Source: Microbacterium sp. AG238
GTDB lineage: Bacteria > Actinomycetota > Actinomycetes > Actinomycetales > Microbacteriaceae
DNA: 64,000 bases
Reading direction: 5' to 3'
NCBI RefSeq assembly: GCF_003610405.1
Contig: NZ_RAQC01000001.1
Span: 558,001 to 622,000, forward strand
The position numbers and the translations under genes were made by a program. Below, piece by piece: positions 56,235 through 63,568 of the stretch. Each line of letters opens with the position of its first letter. Positions within the stretch are counted from its first letter, which is position 1. The notes under the pieces are model-generated. The model had not been told where the DNA came from and did not search any database. It saw only the letters and a list, made by a program, of their open reading frames with translations.

Positions 56235-57427
56235 TCCGCCGCGTCTGGCCCCTCGTCGTCGCCGCTGTCGCGCTCGGCGTCGATGCATATGTCCTCGCCG
56301 GCGTGCTTCCGCAGATCGCCACGTCGCTTCAGACGACCGTCGCGGCGATCGGGCTGGGCGTCGCGACCTTCACAGCCGCGTATGCCGTCGCGGGGCCACT
56401 GCTGTCGAGCCCTCTCGCACGCCGTGGTGCCGCCTGCGCCCTCCTGTGGGCACTGGGGATCTTCAACGCGGGGAATCTCGCGACCGCGCTGGCACCGGGC
56501 ATCGAGGTGTTCCTCGCCTCCCGCGTCGTCGCCGGGGCCGGAGCAGGTGTTCTCACCGCCATCGCCACAGCGACCGCCGCCGCGATGGTCGAGAAACACG
56601 ACCGCGGGCGGGCAATGTCGATGGTGACCTTCGGGCTGTCGACCGGCACCGTCGCAGGAGTGCCCCTCGGGATGGTCATCGGACAGAGCGCGGGATGGCG
56701 ATGGACGATGGGCCTCGTCGTTGCCATCGGGGTGCTCGGCATGGTCGCGCTCGCAGCTCGCGCGCGCCGATTGCCCGGGCTGGTCACCGCGGCGGGCGGC
56801 GGGACCTTCCGCGTTCTCCGTTCTCGACGCATCGCGGTGGGGATCACAGCGGCATTCCTCCTCGGGACGGCCAGCCTGGGCCTGTACACCTACTTGATGC
56901 CGATGGCCGAGGCCGGCGGCCTGGCCGAGTGGGGCTTCGCGCTCGTGTGGGCATGGGGCATCGGCGGGGTAGCCGGATCGGCGGTGATCGGTCGACCGCT
57001 CGACAGGTTCGGGCCCCGGCCGTTCCTCATCGTCCTGCCGACACTGCTGATCGCGAGCTTCGCGACGTTGTGGCTCGCCGATTCCCCCGTTGCATCGATT
57101 CCTGCCGCAGCGGTGTGGGGCGCCGCGGGATGGGCATCGGTGCCCACACTCCAGCAGGCGCTCACCAAAGACCGATCCGATCAGGCGATGCCGATCATCG
57201 CGTTCCAGATGGCCGCGATGTATCTCGGTGCGTCCGCGGGCTCGGCACTCGGAGGCGCGCTGCTCGCCGCAGGCGTCGACGCAGCCGATCTCGCCGCGGC
57301 CGCCGGCATCCCCGCCGTCCTGGCACTCGCTCTCGCCGCAACACTCGCCGCCTGGACCCGCCAGATTCGCGCTTTCCGGCCGGAACGGCTCGCCGACAAC
57401 GCACCCTCACCGCGAACGTACACCTGA
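56231..57427 (+). CDS. MFS transporter (AraJ/drug-efflux type)
   Basis: A 398-residue major facilitator with 12 predicted helices. The motif A-like loop between helices 2 and 3 is reduced (SSPLARRGAACALLW), and helix 4 carries FLASRVVAGAGAGVLTAIAT, typical of the DHA1 efflux group. Helix 5 contains the motif C-like STGTVAGVPLGMVIGQSAGWRW. Substrate is unknown; small hydrophobic compounds are plausible. The GTG start overlaps the regulator stop by 4 nt. Repeat copy B begins 2 nt after its stop. Confidence 0.88.
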   Translation: MIRRVWPLVVAAVALGVDAYVLAGVLPQIATSLQTTVAAIGLGVATFTAAYAVAGPLLSSPLARRGAACALLWALGIFNAGNLATALAPGIEVFLASRVVAGAGAGVLTAIATATAAAMVEKHDRGRAMSMVTFGLSTGTVAGVPLGMVIGQSAGWRWTMGLVVAIGVLGMVALAARARRLPGLVTAAGGGTFRVLRSRRIAVGITAAFLLGTASLGLYTYLMPMAEAGGLAEWGFALVWAWGIGGVAGSAVIGRPLDRFGPRPFLIVLPTLLIASFATLWLADSPVASIPAAAVWGAAGWASVPTLQQALTKDRSDQAMPIIAFQMAAMYLGASAGSALGGALLAAGVDAADLAAAAGIPAVLALALAATLAAWTRQIRAFRPERLADNAPSPRTYT

Positions 57428-57429
57428 GC

Positions 57430-57461
57430 CAGTGCGTGCTCGCGGCGCGCGTGCGTGCTCG
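57430..57461 (+). repeat. 32-nt intergenic repeat, copy B
   Basis: Two copies of GTGCGTGCTCG at 57432 and 57451, again at a 19-nt pitch. It is in inverted orientation to copy A and lies between the convergent MFS and VIT1-type genes. Confidence 0.75.
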
Positions 57462-57486
57462 AGGCCGATCACCGCCGCGGGCCAGC

Positions 57487-58221
57487 TCAAACGGCGCCGG
57501 AGACGCCCAACAGAGAGCCCACGGTGAACGTCGCGATCAGTGCGAGCGCGCCGCCGACCACGATCCTCACCATGGGGCGGAGCGGGGGGCTGTCACCGAG
57601 CCGGGCGCTCAGGTAGCCCGTCAGAGCGAGGGCGATGAGGACGGCCGCGAACGTGACGGGAACCCGGATGTCGGCGGGCGGCAGGAGGATCGCGAGAAGC
57701 GGCAGCAGCGCACCGATGGTGAACGCCAGCGCGCTGGCACCGGCGGCGGCCAGGGGGCTGACGACCTCGTCCTCGGTCAGCCCGAGCTCCGCCTCGAGGT
57801 GCGCGGCGACCACATCATGCTCGGTCAGCTCCTCGGCCACCCGGCGAGCGGTCTCCGGAGAGAGGCCGCGTCTCTCGTAGAGGCCCGCGAGCTCGATGAG
57901 CTCGGCCGCAGGGTCTTCGACGAGCTCACGGCGCTCCTTGGCGATCATGGCGCGTTGACTGTCGCTCTGGCTGCTGACCGAGACGTACTCTCCGAGCGCC
58001 ATGGAGATCGCGCCGCCCACGAGACCCGCGATGCCCGCCGCGAAGATCGGGGCGGTCTCCGATGTCGCGCCCGCGACACCCACGACGAGGGCCGCGGTTG
58101 AAACGATGCCGTCGTTCGCGCCGAGGACACCGGCCCGCAACCAGTTCAGCCGCCCCGACATCGACGCCCCGTGAGGCTCCCCCGCGTGCGCCCCCGGCGC
58201 TCCCGATACCGATCCACTCAT
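57487..58221 (-). CDS. VIT1/CCC1-family iron/manganese transporter
   Basis: A 244-residue membrane protein of the vacuolar iron transporter family. RAGVLGANDGIVSTAALVVG is the signature first helix, GLVGGAISMALGEYVSVSSQ the second. A cytoplasmic helical metal-binding domain follows (about residues 85-150, rich in Glu: ERRELVEDPAAEL and ETARRVAEELTEHD). Three more helices complete the fold. It should move Fe2+ or Mn2+ out of the cytoplasm. The ATG at 58221 has only a weak site; an ATG 20 codons on is possible. Repeat copies flank the gene. Confidence 0.88.
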   Translation of the reverse strand: MSGSVSGAPGAHAGEPHGASMSGRLNWLRAGVLGANDGIVSTAALVVGVAGATSETAPIFAAGIAGLVGGAISMALGEYVSVSSQSDSQRAMIAKERRELVEDPAAELIELAGLYERRGLSPETARRVAEELTEHDVVAAHLEAELGLTEDEVVSPLAAAGASALAFTIGALLPLLAILLPPADIRVPVTFAAVLIALALTGYLSARLGDSPPLRPMVRIVVGGALALIATFTVGSLLGVSGAV

Positions 58222-58270
58222 GACGTCATGAAACCACCCGGACACCGGTCGCGGCAGGCCCCCAACCGCA

Positions 58271-58338
58271 CGAGGACGCACGCTCGCCACGAACACGCAC
58301 GCCGGGCGGTACGTGCTCACGTCGACGGTGCGCTCTCG
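58271..58338. repeat. 32-nt intergenic repeat, copies C and D (inverted pair)
   Basis: Copy C (58271-58302) is oriented like copy A and matches it at 25 of 32 positions. Copy D (58307-58338) is oriented like copy B and matches the reverse complement of copy A at 27 of 32. They face each other across 4 nt, so the pair can fold as an imperfect hairpin between the VIT1-type gene and the PemK-like gene. Confidence 0.7.
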
Positions 58339-58360
58339 GCGCAGCCGCCCGGGTGCGCCG

Positions 58361-58924
58361 TCAGCCGGCGGAGCGCCAGCCGTAGCGCACGGAGAGAGAC
58401 TGTGCGACTCGGCGGTAGGTCGCGCGGTCGAGCGCGCCGGCCGTCCGGCGGATGCCGCTCGTGGGCACGAGATAGATCTGGTCGACGTCGAGCCACGACG
58501 GACGTCGCTCGCGGTCCCAGTCCCCCGTGCCGAGCGGGATGTGGTCGCGTTCCCCGTCGTGCGGCTTGCTCGTGAGCTTCATCGCCCAGCTCCGGTCACC
58601 CTCGGCGTGCGCGAGCACGAGCAGCGGTCGGTCCTTGCCGCGCGCGGCATCTTCCGCGTACGGCACCCACGCCCAGACGATCTCACCGGGATCGGGGTCA
58701 GTGCCCGGTCGGGGCTCGTAAGCCAGACGCAGGCCGCGAGCATCGGGCAGAGCCACCTCGATGACGGATGCCGCAGTCCCGGCCGCTTCGCGCGACGCAG
58801 GGCGTCCGCCGCCGCGGGGCGGCGTGCCGGTGCTCGCGCGGGGCCGCGTTCCGGTAGGGCGGGATGAACCATCCGCCGTCCGGCGCGGACGCAGCAGATC
58901 CCACACTCGTGAAAGCACACCCAT
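58361..58924 (-). CDS. PemK/MazF-like protein without a partner antitoxin
   Basis: A 187-residue protein. The N-terminal 70 residues are basic, Gly/Pro/Arg-rich and probably disordered. The C-terminal part (about 78-187) has the PemK/MazF-like beta-barrel pattern PGEIVWAWVPY, KDRPLLVLA, SKPHDGERDHIPLG, WLDVDQIYLVPTSGIRRTAG. Classical MazF ribonucleases are about 110 residues, and no small antitoxin gene precedes it, so it may be a solitary housekeeping relative rather than a toxin. The ATG lacks an evident ribosome site, and TTAGTT 10 nt upstream suggests a leaderless transcript. Confidence 0.75.
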   Translation of the reverse strand: MGVLSRVWDLLRPRRTADGSSRPTGTRPRASTGTPPRGGGRPASREAAGTAASVIEVALPDARGLRLAYEPRPGTDPDPGEIVWAWVPYAEDAARGKDRPLLVLAHAEGDRSWAMKLTSKPHDGERDHIPLGTGDWDRERRPSWLDVDQIYLVPTSGIRRTAGALDRATYRRVAQSLSVRYGWRSAG

Positions 58925-59040
58925 GCGCCCAAACTAACCCAGCGCCTGGGGCGGGCCGTCCCGTTTTCCCTACCGGCTCACCTGGCAGCTGACGCCCGTT
59001 CACCCCACGCGAAGCGGCGTCGCCTGCCAACTGAACGCCG

Positions 59041-59070
59041 CAGCACGGAACGCTGCAGCACGGAACGCCG
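59041..59070. repeat. tandem 15-nt repeat, two units
   Basis: CAGCACGGAACGCTG followed directly by CAGCACGGAACGCCG. It lies in the 240-nt gap between the PemK-like gene and amt. I see no gene in that gap; besides this repeat it holds only the amt terminator hairpin. Confidence 0.6.
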
Positions 59071-59107
59071 AAGCGACGCACACGGCCCCCACCTCGGGCA
59101 CACGCGA

Positions 59108-59143
59108 GGCGGGGCACCGCGAATCACTCCGCGATGCCCCGCC
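59108..59143 (-). terminator. hairpin terminator after amt
   Basis: A 14-bp inverted repeat (arms 59130-59143 and 59108-59121) with one G-U type mismatch and an 8-nt loop, starting about 22 nt after the amt stop. It has no U tract. Confidence 0.65.
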
Positions 59144-59165
59144 CGGGCTGAGATGCGAGGCCTGA

Positions 59166-60434
59166 TCAGACCTTCGCGTCGGAGAGGGTGTAGCCGACCT
59201 CACCGTGCATGACGGTGTCGATGCCGGCGATCTCGTCCTCGTTCTTCACACGGAAGCCGATGGTCTTCTCGATCGCGAAGCCGATGATGAAGGCCAGCAC
59301 GAAGGAGTAGACGAGAACCGCGAGAGCGGCGATCGCCTGAACGATCAGCTGGCTCGCGTCGCCACCCATGAACAGGCCGGTGCCGTTGGCGAAGAAGCCG
59401 AGGTACAGCGTGCCGATGAGACCACCGACGAGGTGGATGCCGACGACGTCGAGCGAGTCGTCGAAACCGAGCTTGTACTTCAGCTCGATCGCGAGGGCGC
59501 AGGCGGCACCGGCGATGAGGCCGAGCAGGATGGCCCAAATCGGGTCGACGGAGGCGCAGGCCGGAGTGATCGCGACGAGGCCGGCGACGGCACCCGAAGC
59601 GGCGCCGACGGACGTGGGCTTGCCGTCCTTGATCTTCTCGACGAGGAGCCAGGCCAGCAGGGCTGCGGCCGGAGCGGCGATCGTGTTGATGAACGCGAGC
59701 GCGGCCGTGCCGTCGGCGGCGAGCTCGGAGCCGGCGTTGAAGCCGAACCAGCCGAACCACAGCAGACCGGCACCGAGCAGGACGAACGGCGGGTTGTGGG
59801 GAACGTGGACGCCCTTCTGGAAGCCGACGCGCTTGCCGAGCACCAGGGCCAGGGCGAGAGCGGCGGCACCGGCGTTGATGTGCACGGCCGTTCCGCCGGC
59901 GAAGTCGATCGCGCCGACGCCGAAGACGTCCTGCAGACCCTTGGTGATCCAGCCGCCGTACTCGAACGAGCCGTCGTCGGCGAGGCCGAAGTTGAAGACC
60001 CAGCTCGCGACCGGGAAGTAGACGATCGTCGCCCAGACGCCGGCGAACAGCATCCACGCGCCGAACTTGGCACGGTCGGCGATGGCGCCGGAGACGAGCG
60101 CGACGGTGAGGATCGCGAAGGTCGCCTGGAAGCACACGAAGGCCATGGGCGGGAAGGCGGCGTCGTCGGGCGTCTCGAGCAGGCTGCTCAGACCGATGGC
60201 GCTCCAGTCGATCGACCAGGGGGCGACGGTCCCCTCAGCGCCGGGGAAGGCGATGGCGTACCCGAAGAGCACCCAGAGGACGCCGATCAGGCCGAGTGCG
60301 CCGAAGCTCATCATCATCATGCTGATGACGCTCTTGGCCTTGACGAGACCGCCGTAGAAGAATGCGAGTCCTGGCGTCATCAGCAGGACGAATGCGGCCG
60401 CGATGAGTATGAATGCGGTGTTGCCTTGATCCAT
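59166..60434 (-). CDS. amt: ammonium transporter
   Basis: A 422-residue Amt/AmtB channel with eleven expected helices. The first helix region has MTPGLAFFYGGLVKAKSVIS. The two conserved pore histidines lie in GGTAVHINAGAAALAL and GIHLVGGLIGTLYLG, and the Phe-gate region is FVCFQATFAILT. A polar cytoplasmic tail ends MHGEVGYTLSDAKV. No glnK or glnD gene follows within the window, unlike the common amt-glnK-glnD arrangement. Two GlnR-like boxes and a promoter lie upstream, implying induction under nitrogen limitation. Confidence 0.96.
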   Translation of the reverse strand: MDQGNTAFILIAAAFVLLMTPGLAFFYGGLVKAKSVISMMMMSFGALGLIGVLWVLFGYAIAFPGAEGTVAPWSIDWSAIGLSSLLETPDDAAFPPMAFVCFQATFAILTVALVSGAIADRAKFGAWMLFAGVWATIVYFPVASWVFNFGLADDGSFEYGGWITKGLQDVFGVGAIDFAGGTAVHINAGAAALALALVLGKRVGFQKGVHVPHNPPFVLLGAGLLWFGWFGFNAGSELAADGTAALAFINTIAAPAAALLAWLLVEKIKDGKPTSVGAASGAVAGLVAITPACASVDPIWAILLGLIAGAACALAIELKYKLGFDDSLDVVGIHLVGGLIGTLYLGFFANGTGLFMGGDASQLIVQAIAALAVLVYSFVLAFIIGFAIEKTIGFRVKNEDEIAGIDTVMHGEVGYTLSDAKV

Positions 60435-60463
60435 CTCGAAGGGAACCTCTCTGCAGGGACGCA

Positions 60464-60492
60464 GGTGTAGCGTCGGGTCCCCTCAGTGTCGA
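60464..60492 (-). promoter_or_regulatory. probable amt promoter
   Basis: TCGACA (60492-60487) and TACACC (60469-60464) with a 17-nt spacer lie 30 nt upstream of the amt start. The -10 is weak, as would suit an activator-dependent promoter. Confidence 0.45.
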
Positions 60493-60523
60493 GGCCGCCA
60501 GTTTCCCCAGACGGCGCAGTCGT

Positions 60524-60570
60524 GTTTCCGATCGGTTACGCGACCGCTCCCCCGGTAAACATCAGGTTTC
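60524..60570 (-). promoter_or_regulatory. tandem GlnR-like boxes upstream of amt
   Basis: In the amt direction, GTAAC-N6-GAAAC at 60539-60524 matches the actinobacterial GlnR consensus GTnAC-n6-GaAAC exactly. A second, looser box GAAAC-N6-TTTAC lies at 60570-60555. Their starts are 31 bp apart, about three helical turns, on the same face. They lie just upstream of the proposed promoter, suiting activation by GlnR. Binding is inference. Confidence 0.6.
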
Positions 60571-60599
60571 CGCGCGCCGCGCGAACCCTCGACGAGTGC

Positions 60600-61628
60600 T
60601 CAGGAATGGGTGAGAGCCACCAGGCGCGAGATGGCGCGCAGGTACTTCTTGCGGTATCCGCCGCCGAGCATCTCGTCGCCGAAGACCTCGTCGAGGGGCC
60701 GGCCGGTCGCCCGGATCGGGATCTGCGCGTCATAGGCGCGGTCGACGAACGCGACGAAGCGCAGCGCCGCCGACTGGTCCGTCAGCTGCGTGACGTCGCG
60801 CAGCCCGATCGTCGAGATGGCGTCGACGAGACGGATGTAGCGCGACGGGTGCACGGTCGCGAGGTGCGCGATGACGTCGGAGAAGGCATCGTCCGAGACG
60901 AGGCCGGAGGCGGCGGCATCCGCGATCTCGGACTCGTACTGTTCGGGGGCCAGCGCGACCGCGTGCCCGTCCACGGCACGCTGCCGGTAGTCGGTGCCGT
61001 CGATCCGGATCGTCTGGAAGCTCGCCGACATCGCATGGATCTCGCGCAGGAAGTCCTGGGCCGCGAAACGCCCCTCGCCCAGCGCGTTCGGCGGAGTGTT
61101 CGAGGTCGCTGCCAGACGCGTGCCCGACGCGACGAGTTCGCCGAGGAGCCGCGTCATGACCATCGTGTCGCCCGGGTCGTCGAGCTCGAACTCGTCGATG
61201 CAGAGCAGGTCGGCCCCCCGCAGCAGCTGGACGGTGTTCTGGTAGCCCACGGCTCCGACGAGCGCGGTGTACTCGATGAACGAACCGAAGTACTTCCGGC
61301 GAGCCGGCATCGCGTGATAGATCGCGGCGAGCAGGTGGGTCTTGCCGACACCGAATCCGCCGTCGAGGTACACGCCGGGCTTCGTCTCCGGCGCCTTCTT
61401 CGCGCGGCGGAACAGCCCCCCGCGTGCGACGGGCGCACCGCCGCCGGCGAAGGTCTCGAGCAGGTCCTTCGCCTCCTGCTGCGACGGGTACTGCGGGTCG
61501 GCCCGGTAGGAGTCGAATGTCGCCGCGTCGAACTGCGGCGGCGGCACGAGGGCGGCGAGCATCTCGGTGCCGCTCACCTCGGGACGACGGTCGCTGAGGC
61601 GCAGGATTCCGGCGGATGTGCTCGTCAC
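60600..61628 (-). CDS. zapE: cell division protein ZapE (AFG1-family ATPase)
   Basis: A 342-residue AFG1-like P-loop ATPase. Walker A is GGFGVGKTHLLAAIYH near residue 90, Walker B is LLCIDEFELDDPGDT, and sensor 1 lies in LAATSNTPPNALGEGRF. The C-terminal half includes SRYIRLVDAISTIGL. In E. coli ZapE destabilises FtsZ polymers at constriction; the actinobacterial role is less clear. The GTG start is 33 nt from the divergent reductase gene. Confidence 0.93.
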   Translation of the reverse strand: MTSTSAGILRLSDRRPEVSGTEMLAALVPPPQFDAATFDSYRADPQYPSQQEAKDLLETFAGGGAPVARGGLFRRAKKAPETKPGVYLDGGFGVGKTHLLAAIYHAMPARRKYFGSFIEYTALVGAVGYQNTVQLLRGADLLCIDEFELDDPGDTMVMTRLLGELVASGTRLAATSNTPPNALGEGRFAAQDFLREIHAMSASFQTIRIDGTDYRQRAVDGHAVALAPEQYESEIADAAASGLVSDDAFSDVIAHLATVHPSRYIRLVDAISTIGLRDVTQLTDQSAALRFVAFVDRAYDAQIPIRATGRPLDEVFGDEMLGGGYRKKYLRAISRLVALTHS

Positions 61629-61661
61629 GGATCAACCCTAACCGCGTGAAAGGATGACGCC

Positions 61662-62369
61662 GTGCGTGTGAGCGAGATGCTTCCGGAAACAGGTGAGAGC
61701 GCCGATTCCACCACGGATGTCGGACGAGCCTGGCTCGCTCGACGCTACCGGCGAGCCCCGGGCGGCTACGTCCGCCTGAACATGGTCACCACCCTCACCG
61801 GGTCGGCCTCCGGGGGCGATGGGACGAGCGACACCATCACGAGCCCGACCGACCGCAGCATCCTCGGGATCATCCGCCGCGATGCCGACGTCGTGGTGGT
61901 GGGGGCTGAGAGCGTCCGCGCCGAGGGTTATGTCGTCCCGCGCACCGCGGCTCTCGCGATCGTCTCGCGGTCGGGTCGACTCGACGGGCACCGCCTCGCG
62001 GGCGCCGACGCCGACCGGGTGGTGCTGGTCGTCCCCGACGGCGTGGTCGCCGATGCGCCCGCCGGTGTCTCGGTCATCACGGCCGGTCCCGGTCCGGACC
62101 TCTCGCCCGCCCGAGTGATCGATGCGCTGTCGTCGCGTGGATGGCAGCGGGTCGTCTGCGAAGGCGGCCCGACGATCGCCGCGCAGTTCCTCACCGCGGG
62201 TGTCATCGACGAGATCTGCTTGACGATCGCGCCGCGGATCGGGCCGGTGCGGCATCCCGTCCTTCCCGTGTCGACGGACGTGTCGACGCGGGTCACGGGT
62301 GCGCTGATGGATGCCGCGGGCTTCAGCTATCTGCGGCTGAGCGTCGACGCCCGAGCCATTCGCGGATGA
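61662..62369 (+). CDS. RibD C-terminal/dihydrofolate reductase-like protein
   Basis: A 235-residue reductase-fold protein of the RibD_C family. It has YVRLNMVTTLTGSASGGDGT, then RRDADVVVVGAESVRAEGY, and the nucleotide-binding VVCEGGPTIAAQFLTAGVID. Such stand-alone proteins use NADPH to reduce pyrimidine-like or related substrates. It lacks the deaminase half of RibD, and no riboflavin gene is nearby, so a role in riboflavin synthesis is not supported. The GTG follows AAAGGA by 8 nt. Its 3' end overlaps the convergent hydrolase by 47 nt. Confidence 0.85.
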   Translation: MRVSEMLPETGESADSTTDVGRAWLARRYRRAPGGYVRLNMVTTLTGSASGGDGTSDTITSPTDRSILGIIRRDADVVVVGAESVRAEGYVVPRTAALAIVSRSGRLDGHRLAGADADRVVLVVPDGVVADAPAGVSVITAGPGPDLSPARVIDALSSRGWQRVVCEGGPTIAAQFLTAGVIDEICLTIAPRIGPVRHPVLPVSTDVSTRVTGALMDAAGFSYLRLSVDARAIRG

Positions 62370-63543
62370 CCGTGGTCCACCGCTCAGGGTCGTAGTTCCA
62401 CAGCTTCGTGTGGCGGGCGGTCTGGAAGATCTCCAGCTCGACGAGGTCGGGACGCGCCTCGGCCAGCTGGTACGACGCATCCGCGGGAACGAAGCCGTCG
62501 TCGTCGCTGTGGAGGATGAGGATCGGATGCCGCAGCTCGCGCGCACGTGCGACGACGTCGAGCCGGTCGAACGGGATCGGCGTGTTCAGTCCGACGACCC
62601 GCGAGCCCCACGCGCTGTCGAGTGCCCGGACGGCGGTGGTCGCGACGGGGCCGGGGATGCGCAGCAGCTGCGCCTGGTAGTCGAGCACGATGCGCCAGTC
62701 GATCGCCGGCGATTCGAGCACGACCCCGGCGATGATGTCGCGGTGGGCCGAGTTCAGAGCGACCTGGAGCGCGATCGCGCCTCCCATCGACCATCCCATG
62801 AGGAAGATCCGCCGCGCACCACGGCGACGGGCCGCCCCGATCGCCGCATCCACGTCGCGCCATTCGGTCGCGCCGAGCATGTATGTTCCTGATCGGCTGC
62901 GCGGTGCCTCACCGTCGTTCCGGTACGACACCAGCAGCGACGAGACGCCGGCGGCGTGGAACACCGGGACCGCGCGGAGCGTCTCCGCCCGAGTGGTGCC
63001 ACGTCCGTGGATCTGGATGACCCAGGTGTCGCTCGGCTCACCCGACGCGTCGGCGGCGGGGAAGAACCAGGCCGGGCAGGGCCCGAGCGGCGATCCGACG
63101 AGCTCGGATCGATAGGGCAGATGCAGCTCGGCGGGATCGGAGTAGTACCAGCCGCTGAACGCGGCAGCAGCCGAGAGCCGGTCATCCGTTCCGATCTCGG
63201 TCAGCAGCTTGCGCTTGACCGAGGTCTCGTCCTGAGCCAGCACCGCGCCGACCTTGACGTAGGACGCTGTCCCCGTCGTGAAGAGCCCGTAGCGTCCGGG
63301 CAGCTCGGTGTCGGCGTTCCGCGAAAGCGTGAGGGTCTGAGCGGCCACATCCACGGCCAGGAGATCGGTGTCGGGCACACGGCCGGCGGGAGTCACGACC
63401 TTGCGGGCGACCCGCATCGACACCGTTCCGAGCGCTGCCAACGAGATTCCGAGGGCTCCGGCGAGTGCCGCGATCGTCGTCTTCGCGGCGGCGGCTGCTG
63501 CGGGAGATGCGCCCGCAGCCCCGGCGCGCCTGGAACCCATCAT
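62323..63543 (-). CDS. membrane-anchored or secreted alpha/beta hydrolase
   Basis: A 406-residue protein. An Ala-rich hydrophobic N-terminus (about residues 15-45) is a signal anchor. The hydrolase domain carries WVIQIHGRGTTRAETL (oxyanion hole), the nucleophile elbow GWSMGG, the acid in ILHSDDDGFVP, and the catalytic His in TARHTKLWNY near the C-terminus. Residues about 60-150 form an additional N-terminal region. It is probably extracytoplasmic and of unknown ester or amide substrate. Its start is 26 nt from the divergent DUF3000 gene. Confidence 0.87.
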   Translation of the reverse strand: MMGSRRAGAAGASPAAAAAAKTTIAALAGALGISLAALGTVSMRVARKVVTPAGRVPDTDLLAVDVAAQTLTLSRNADTELPGRYGLFTTGTASYVKVGAVLAQDETSVKRKLLTEIGTDDRLSAAAAFSGWYYSDPAELHLPYRSELVGSPLGPCPAWFFPAADASGEPSDTWVIQIHGRGTTRAETLRAVPVFHAAGVSSLLVSYRNDGEAPRSRSGTYMLGATEWRDVDAAIGAARRRGARRIFLMGWSMGGAIALQVALNSAHRDIIAGVVLESPAIDWRIVLDYQAQLLRIPGPVATTAVRALDSAWGSRVVGLNTPIPFDRLDVVARARELRHPILILHSDDDGFVPADASYQLAEARPDLVELEIFQTARHTKLWNYDPERWTTVIREWLGRRRSAADS

Positions 63544-63568
63544 CGAGGCCTCACTCTAGTCTGTCGAC

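Noticed and set aside
59041..59070. CRISPR-like repeat
   Set aside because: Only two directly adjacent 15-nt units with no spacer and no cas genes.
61662..62369. Riboflavin biosynthesis ribD
   Set aside because: Only the reductase-like half is present and no rib genes or FMN riboswitch are nearby.
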